This document shows, one piece after another, positions 59,695-64,000 of a stretch of 64,000 nt of DNA. This DNA is from an uncultured Acidimicrobiaceae bacterium (GTDB lineage: Bacteria; Actinomycetota; Acidimicrobiia; Spongiisociales; UBA5794), in contig CAMYMC010000005.1 in NCBI GenBank assembly GCA_947259365.1, positions 3,651 through 67,650 of the forward strand. Reading direction: 5' to 3'. Under the pieces are notes generated by a model. That model had not been told where the DNA came from, made no database searches, and saw nothing but the letters and a program-made list of their open reading frames with translations. The position numbers were made by a program, and so were the translations under genes. How positions within the stretch are numbered: the first letter of the stretch is position 1; each line of letters starts with the position of its first letter.

Positions 59695-59760
59695 CGACGT
59701 CCGGGAGGCCGCCGGGCTCTAGGCTCGGCCGGCGGCACAACACGCGACCGGGAGGCCAAC

Positions 59761-60705
59761 GTGCGAGCGTCGGTATGGCTCTTCCCCGACCATCCGGTCG
59801 GCGAGCTCGTGGCGGCGGCCGTGGCCGCCGAGCACGCCGGCATGGACACGTTCTGGCTCGGTGACGAGGGTGTCGCCCGTGAGCCGTTCGCCGCGCTCAC
59901 CGCAGCGGGGCTCGCCACGCGCAGCATCCGCCTCGGGGTCGCCATCGCCAATCCGTACCTGAGGCATCCGGCGCTCACCGCCTCGACGGCGGCCACCGTT
60001 GCCGAGGCCACCGACCGCCGCCTCCATCTCGGGTTCGGCCCCGGCGGGGCGGCGTCGTTGAACCCCGTCGGGCTGCGGGCGGAACGACCGGTCGCGACCC
60101 TGCGGCAGGCGTTGCGTGTCTCGAGGGCCGTGCTCGCCGCCGAGCCGACGGCGGGCTTCGAACCGGGGCCGTTCGCCCGACCCGAGTCCCGTGTGGATCT
60201 GTGGATCGGCGCCCGGGGGCTCGGTATCGCCGCGCTCGCCGGTGAGGAGGCAGACGGGTTCTTCGCCAGCCTCACCAAGCCGCTGCTCGGCGAGACGCTG
60301 GCGCGGGTTCGATCGTCCCGGCGAGTCCCGATTGCGCTCGTATTCCCGCTCATCCTCGACGAAGAGGCCATGGAAGGGATCCGGCCATACCTCGTGCTCG
60401 CCCTCCTCGACGCCCCGGAGGGCACCCCCGAAGCGGCGGGGATGACGCGAGCCGACGCCGAGGCGGCAGCGGCGGCCCTCGCCGCCGGGGAGATCGAGAC
60501 GGCCGCCGCCTACGTCTCGGACGAGGTCGTCGGCAACGTGGCCGTCGTCGGAGATCCGACCGCTGCGGCCGAAGAGCTCGCCCGCCTCGCCGTCGAACAC
60601 GAGGTCGACGAGATCTGCGCGGCGGTGTGGGGCGAGGACCTCACCGAAGCCGTCGAGCGGGCGTCGGCGGTGCTGGCCGGGGCACGCGACGAGACGACGC
60701 CCTGA
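59761..60705 (+). CDS. LLM-class flavin/F420-dependent oxidoreductase
   Basis: A 314-aa luciferase-like enzyme: ASVWLFPDHPVGELVAAAVA, GMDTFWLGDEGVAREPFAAL, RLGVAIANPYLRHPALTAST, LHLGFGPGGAASLNPVGLRA and DLWIGARGLGIAALAGEEAD. The start is GTG 59761 with GGGAGG ~5-6 nt before it and TAGGCT ~35 nt upstream. It follows the ligase by 66 bp and is convergent with the RraA operon. Confidence 0.85.
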   Translation: MRASVWLFPDHPVGELVAAAVAAEHAGMDTFWLGDEGVAREPFAALTAAGLATRSIRLGVAIANPYLRHPALTASTAATVAEATDRRLHLGFGPGGAASLNPVGLRAERPVATLRQALRVSRAVLAAEPTAGFEPGPFARPESRVDLWIGARGLGIAALAGEEADGFFASLTKPLLGETLARVRSSRRVPIALVFPLILDEEAMEGIRPYLVLALLDAPEGTPEAAGMTRADAEAAAAALAAGEIETAAAYVSDEVVGNVAVVGDPTAAAEELARLAVEHEVDEICAAVWGEDLTEAVERASAVLAGARDETTP

Positions 60706-60720
60706 ACGGGGCCAGCCGTC

Positions 60721-61368
60721 TCAGAAGGTGCCGTGGCGAGCGAAGACCTCGGTGATCGGCGAACCGCGCTGCAGCTCGGCCCGCATCGCCTTTTCGCGGG
60801 CGACCTGGGCCTCGGCGGCGGCGAGGACGTCGTCGACGAGGTCGCGGGGCACGACGACGACGCCGTCGACGTCGGCGAAGATCCAATCGCCGGGGTGGAT
60901 GAGGGTCTCGCCGATCCGAATGTCGCGGTTCCAGTCGATGATGTTCCACCGGCCGATCGACGACGCCGGGGAGCGGAAGCGGCTGAAGACGGGGAACCCG
61001 AGCTCGAGGATGAACGAGGTGTCCCGCACTCCGCCGTCGACGACGGCACCGACGCATCCGCGGCTGCGGGCTGCGATGGTCATGATCTCGCCCCAGTGCG
61101 CCGAGGCGTCATGGCCGCCACAATCCCAGACCGTCACCGAGCCCGCCGGCACCTCCTCGAGCATGGCGAGGCGACGGGCCGAGTCGTCGTCGGTGATGTC
61201 GTCGGTCACGACACCGCGGCCGGGAAACGCCGGTCCCGCCATGCGCATGTCGAGCGTCACGGGGGCGAGGGCCGACGGCAGCACCTGGCGGCGGTGGCCG
61301 GCGGCGTCGAGAACGTCGGCGACGGCACCGGTGTAGAGACCGAGGAAACGGGTTGCGAGATCGGTCAC
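60721..61368 (-). CDS. RraA-like aldolase/decarboxylase family protein
   Basis: A 215-aa member of the RraA-like fold that includes 4-hydroxy-4-methyl-2-oxoglutarate aldolase and oxaloacetate decarboxylase. Landmarks: FLGLYTGAVADVLDAAGHRR, WGEIMTIAARSRGCVGAVVD with the pyruvate/metal site GGVRDTSFILELGF, then GDWIFADVDGVVVVPRDLVD. The G-x-R-D after DGG fits the Mg-binding HMG-aldolase motif rather than the inhibitor RraA. GTG 61368 follows GAGGAG at 6 nt. Final gene of the operon, so retro-aldol cleavage to pyruvate is a plausible end step. Confidence 0.85.
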   Translation of the reverse strand: MTDLATRFLGLYTGAVADVLDAAGHRRQVLPSALAPVTLDMRMAGPAFPGRGVVTDDITDDDSARRLAMLEEVPAGSVTVWDCGGHDASAHWGEIMTIAARSRGCVGAVVDGGVRDTSFILELGFPVFSRFRSPASSIGRWNIIDWNRDIRIGETLIHPGDWIFADVDGVVVVPRDLVDDVLAAAEAQVAREKAMRAELQRGSPITEVFARHGTF

Positions 61369-61378
61369 GTCGTGCTCC

Positions 61379-61918
61379 TCAGGTCGGCTCGTACGGCTCT
61401 CGCAGTCCCAGCCCGAGGCACACCCGGGCGAGGTAGGCGTAGTAGGCGGCGAGGCTGTTGGCATCGAGGATGTCGAGGTCGCTTGCACCGGCGTCACGGC
61501 ACGCTGCGACGTCCGTCTCCTCGGCGTCAGCCGGGTGGGTGGCGACGAGCCTGGCATAGCGAGCGAGCGCGGCGGCGCCTGGCGACAGTGCGGATACCCG
61601 GCCTGCGATCAGATCGGCGGCAGTCGAGTTGTCCCCTCCCTCAGCGATGAACTTGGCCTTGACCCCCGAGGTGAGGAACTCGGAGCCGAGGGCGCCCGTG
61701 GCGGCGAGTGCCACCCCTTGCCGTTCCAGGGGGGACAGCGAGGACGGACACGCCTCGACGACGCGGTACAGCTCGGAGCGGATCTTGGTGAGATCGGGGT
61801 ACAGGCTCCCCAGCATCGTCAGCTCGGTTGGCCGGCCCAGTACCGCCGCCTGCTGCTCGTACAGCATCGCCAGCACACCGTCGGCTTCCTCGAACGGCAC
61901 GGTGTCGATCCAGGCCAT
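61379..61918 (-). CDS. Carboxymuconolactone-decarboxylase/AhpD-like protein lacking redox Cys
   Basis: A 179-aa helical protein of the CMD/AhpD fold: VPFEEADGVLAMLYEQQAAV, LGSLYPDLTKIRSELYRVVE, LSPLERQGVALAATGALGSE and DLDILDANSLAAYYAYLARV. Where peroxidase-type AhpD has CxxC followed by a His, this chain reads GSEFLTSGVKA with no Cys, so it cannot use a disulfide mechanism. It lies between the LLM and RraA-like genes with 3- and 10-bp gaps. A decarboxylase or isomerase role is possible. Confidence 0.8.
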   Translation of the reverse strand: MAWIDTVPFEEADGVLAMLYEQQAAVLGRPTELTMLGSLYPDLTKIRSELYRVVEACPSSLSPLERQGVALAATGALGSEFLTSGVKAKFIAEGGDNSTAADLIAGRVSALSPGAAALARYARLVATHPADAEETDVAACRDAGASDLDILDANSLAAYYAYLARVCLGLGLREPYEPT

Positions 61919-61921
61919 CGC

Positions 61922-62863
61922 TCACCCACTCCCCGACGGGAGTGCCGCGGCAACCTCCCGGGCCCACGCAACCCGGGAGGGAACGTCCTCGATGGTGAAC
62001 GCGAGGACGACGACGTGGCGGGCCTCCAGCCGGCCGGCGATGGCGGTCGCCTCCGCGATGTCGTCGCCGACGACGAACTCGCCCACCGCGGAGTCGGGGA
62101 TGAGCGCCGCGGCGCGGTCCATGCCGCCCTCCATGAGCTGGTCGCGGATCTTGCCTTCGAGGCCCTCGTCGATCCCGAGCTCTCGTCGTGTGGCCACCGG
62201 GCTGTTGAGGACGCCGTAGACGAGAGCGTCCTTGATGTACGCCTCGTCGGCGGTCCGTAGCGGGGCCCACGCCACCGCAGCCCCCCTCGAGCGCACGGTG
62301 GCGGCGGCCTTCTCCAGGATGTCGTGGGTCTGGGCCCAGACGTAGGCGACGTCGCAACAGTCGCCGACTGCCGCGAGCATGCGGGGCCCCCGTCCGCCGC
62401 CGACCACGGGGACGTCCGGGATCGGCAGTGCGAACGGAACCGGGGAGTCGCCGCGTGCGGCGCGACGCAGGAGGTCGACGATGGCGCGCACCTGCTCCGG
62501 AGAGTCCGATCGGTCGATGCCGGCGAGCGCGGTGAGCTCGGAGCCTCCCGCGGCGATGCCGAAGAGCGAACGGCCCCCCGACATCTCATGGAAGGTGGCG
62601 AGGGCGGCGAGTGTGATGAACGGATGCCTCGTGTACGGGTTGGTGAGCCCAGGGCCGATGACGATCCGCTCGGTCGCGGCGGCTGCGGGACCGAGGATCA
62701 GCCACGCGTCGCGCCAGCCGAGGGCATCGGGGAAGGTGCAGAAGCCGGCGCCGGCGTCTTCGGCGGCGGCGGCGAGGTCGGCGCACTCCTCGAGGGTGGG
62801 GCGCATGACGTGGCAGATCACCCCGATCGACCCGAGCTGCCTCCTCGTCGTGTTCACGCTCAC
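61922..62863 (-). CDS. LLM-class flavin/F420-dependent oxidoreductase
   Basis: A 313-aa luciferase-like enzyme: GSIGVICHVMRPTLEECADL, GAGFCTFPDALGWRDAWLIL, RIVIGPGLTNPYTRHPFITL, EMSGGRSLFGIAAGGSELTA and DVPVVGGGRGPRMLAAVGD. The GGRGP loop is the typical cofactor/phosphate site. It overlaps the DapA-like gene by ATGA and is 3 bp from the CMD-like gene. The third such complete enzyme in the island. Confidence 0.87.
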   Translation of the reverse strand: MSVNTTRRQLGSIGVICHVMRPTLEECADLAAAAEDAGAGFCTFPDALGWRDAWLILGPAAAATERIVIGPGLTNPYTRHPFITLAALATFHEMSGGRSLFGIAAGGSELTALAGIDRSDSPEQVRAIVDLLRRAARGDSPVPFALPIPDVPVVGGGRGPRMLAAVGDCCDVAYVWAQTHDILEKAAATVRSRGAAVAWAPLRTADEAYIKDALVYGVLNSPVATRRELGIDEGLEGKIRDQLMEGGMDRAAALIPDSAVGEFVVGDDIAEATAIAGRLEARHVVVLAFTIEDVPSRVAWAREVAAALPSGSG

Positions 62864-63759
62864 AGCTCGACTCCGGCGTGCGCCATGGCGGCCAGGCTCT
62901 CTTCCACCCTCACCGGCTCGAGGGGCTGGAGCGGCCGACGAACCCGGTCGGACGCGATGACCCCCATGCGGGCGAGCCCCAACTTGAACACCTGAACGAA
63001 TTGTGGGGTGGCGCAGAGCGCGATCGACGCCACCGGGAGGACCCGCTCGTAGAACCGGGCTCGCGCTTCGTCGTGGCTGCCGGCACGGTACCCGTGGACG
63101 ACCTCGGTGACGTCGCCGGGCACGACGTTGCCGACTCCGATGGCGACGCCGTCGACGCCGAGGGCCAGCTCGTAGAGGGTGAGGGCATCGTTGCCGCAGA
63201 AGACCCGCACCGTGGCTCCGGTGGCGTCCCGGATCGCGCCGACCTTCTGGGGCTGCGGCACGGTGAGTTTCACCATCGTGACGTTGGGGTGCGCCTCCGC
63301 GAGTCGCCCCGTCACGTCGACGGGTATCTCGATGCCACCGCCGCCGTCGTACAGCATGACCTCGGCGTCACCGGCGGCGTTGGCGACGGCGGCGAGGTGG
63401 GCCTCGATCCCGACCGCCGTGGAGAAGAACGACGGTGCGTAGAACGGGGGCGGCACCATCACCGCGGCCGCCCCTGCCGCCACCGCCGACGTCGTGAGCG
63501 ACACGGCTTCGTCGGTGCCGGTCGCCCCCACACCTGCGATGACCGGCACGTCTCCGCACGCATCGATCGCGGTTGCGACGACCGCGGTGCGCTCGGCGGC
63601 GTCGAGACTGAAGAACTCCCCGGTCGAACCCAACACGATGACCCCGTCGACGCCTCCGGCGACGAGGTGCCCGCTCAGCGATGCGAGGGACTCCCGGTCG
63701 AGGGCGCCGTCGGCAGTGAACGGTGTGACGCTGAGGCAGAGGTGTCCGTCGATCGCCAT
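62860..63759 (-). CDS. Dihydrodipicolinate-synthase-like lyase/aldolase
   Basis: A 299-aa class I aldolase-fold protein: LCLSVTPFTADGALDRESLA, VDGVIVLGSTGEFFSLDAAE, VMVPPPFYAPSFFSTAVGIE, Tyr in VMLYDGGGGIEIPVDVTGRL (in place of YNxPxxxG) and the Schiff-base Lys in NVTMVKLTVPQPQKVGAIRD. Both key residues are present but their surroundings differ from lysine-pathway DapA, so a catabolic role (2-keto-3-deoxy acid, hydroxyproline- or aromatic-acid-derived) is likelier. ATG 63759 chosen from MAIDGHLCLSV. Second gene of the operon. Confidence 0.85.
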   Translation of the reverse strand: MAIDGHLCLSVTPFTADGALDRESLASLSGHLVAGGVDGVIVLGSTGEFFSLDAAERTAVVATAIDACGDVPVIAGVGATGTDEAVSLTTSAVAAGAAAVMVPPPFYAPSFFSTAVGIEAHLAAVANAAGDAEVMLYDGGGGIEIPVDVTGRLAEAHPNVTMVKLTVPQPQKVGAIRDATGATVRVFCGNDALTLYELALGVDGVAIGVGNVVPGDVTEVVHGYRAGSHDEARARFYERVLPVASIALCATPQFVQVFKLGLARMGVIASDRVRRPLQPLEPVRVEESLAAMAHAGVEL

Positions 63760-63769
63760 CTCGGACGGC

Positions 63770-64000
63770 TCAGACGTCGCTCGGCTCGAGCGGTGCCGTC
63801 TCCGCAGCTCCCTCCGGCACGACGACGACCGAGAACTCCGGGATGTCCGGCGACGGGCACATGAGTGTCTTGAGGCCGAGGCCGTTGGTGACGCGGTTGA
63901 TGTAGCAGTAGTACGACGAGATGTTGTTGGCGTCGAGGATGTCGAGATCGCTCCAGCCATGGCCTCGCAACGTCTCGATGTCGTCTTCGGTCACCTCCCA
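63770..64000 (-). CDS. CMD/AhpD-like protein, C-terminal part (start beyond window)
   Basis: The last 76 residues of a second CMD-like protein. DLDILDANNISSYYCYINRV then TNGLGLK closely matches the tail of the gene at 61379-61918, so the two are paralogues in one operon. A ~30-residue extra tail follows (SVVVVPEGAAETAPLEPSDV). The active-site part is outside the window. Confidence 0.75.
   Translation of the reverse strand, partial: WEVTEDDIETLRGHGWSDLDILDANNISSYYCYINRVTNGLGLKTLMCPSPDIPEFSVVVVPEGAAETAPLEPSDV

Noticed and set aside
62860-63759. Lysine-pathway dapA
   Set aside because: The Tyr and Lys are present but the surrounding motifs differ, and the operon is catabolic in character.

Overview
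This is a very GC-rich, gene-dense bacterial chromosome segment with many 4-bp start/stop overlaps. The gene content (DrrA/DrrB exporters, luciferase-like monooxygenases, an HxlR regulator, CaiB-type CoA transferases, and a binding lipoprotein with an acidic, TTAAP-rich linker) suggests an actinobacterium. The lipoprotein style in particular recalls Acidimicrobiia. No rRNA, tRNA, CRISPR array, phage or insertion sequence was recognised. All family names come from reading the translations, not from searches.

Layout. 1-7.5 kb: a cut-off DrrB/DrrA exporter, a DUF1761 protein, and a compact minus-strand operon of two further ABC-2 exporters led by a large lipoprotein. 7.6-14.7 kb: scattered single genes (frameshifted DUF1801, PhzF-like, radical SAM, double OsmC-like) and a NarL-type two-component pair. 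14.7-19.8 kb: a CoA-ester locus with a CaiB-type CoA transferase and an acyl-CoA dehydrogenase resembling methylsuccinyl-CoA dehydrogenase. It diverges from a pair resembling mesaconyl-CoA C1-C4 transferase (mct) and mesaconyl-C4-CoA hydratase (meh) of the 3-hydroxypropionate bi-cycle. 20.0-20.8 kb: a methyltransferase whose frame continues past an in-frame TGA followed by a bacterial SECIS-like hairpin, a strong selenoprotein candidate. 20.9-29.5 kb: a mixed set including a cytochrome c lipoprotein beside a polytopic membrane protein, an MBL hydrolase, a patatin and a histidine kinase.

29.6-34.9 kb: a two-gene 2-oxoacid:ferredoxin oxidoreductase with the gamma domain fused to beta, convergent with a molybdopterin oxidoreductase that appears to lack its molybdenum-ligand Cys. 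An HxlR regulator lies next to it across a short palindrome. 34.9-38.5 kb: a zinc-ribbon protein, an alpha/beta hydrolase and an operon of two QueG/reductive-dehalogenase-like Fe-S proteins plus a small unknown. 38.5-43.7 kb: an acyl-CoA ligase, an MFS exporter and several decayed fragments.

43.7-64 kb reads as a catabolic island. It has a five-gene operon (three-subunit molybdenum hydroxylase, luciferase-like monooxygenase, amidohydrolase) and an ABC importer for an organic N-compound with a cytosine-deaminase-like amidohydrolase. It then has three tandem opine-dehydrogenase-like paralogues, an acyl-CoA ligase and a second operon (carboxymuconolactone-decarboxylase-like, DapA-like, monooxygenase, second CMD-like, RraA-like). 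The parts fit import, hydroxylation, ring or amide hydrolysis, CoA activation and retro-aldol cleavage of an unknown, probably nitrogen-containing, compound.

At least six plus-strand genes without a Shine-Dalgarno have a TANNNT-like box exactly 6 nt before the start codon, which points to leaderless transcripts. Two other genes appear to start at CTG behind strong GGGGAGG sites.
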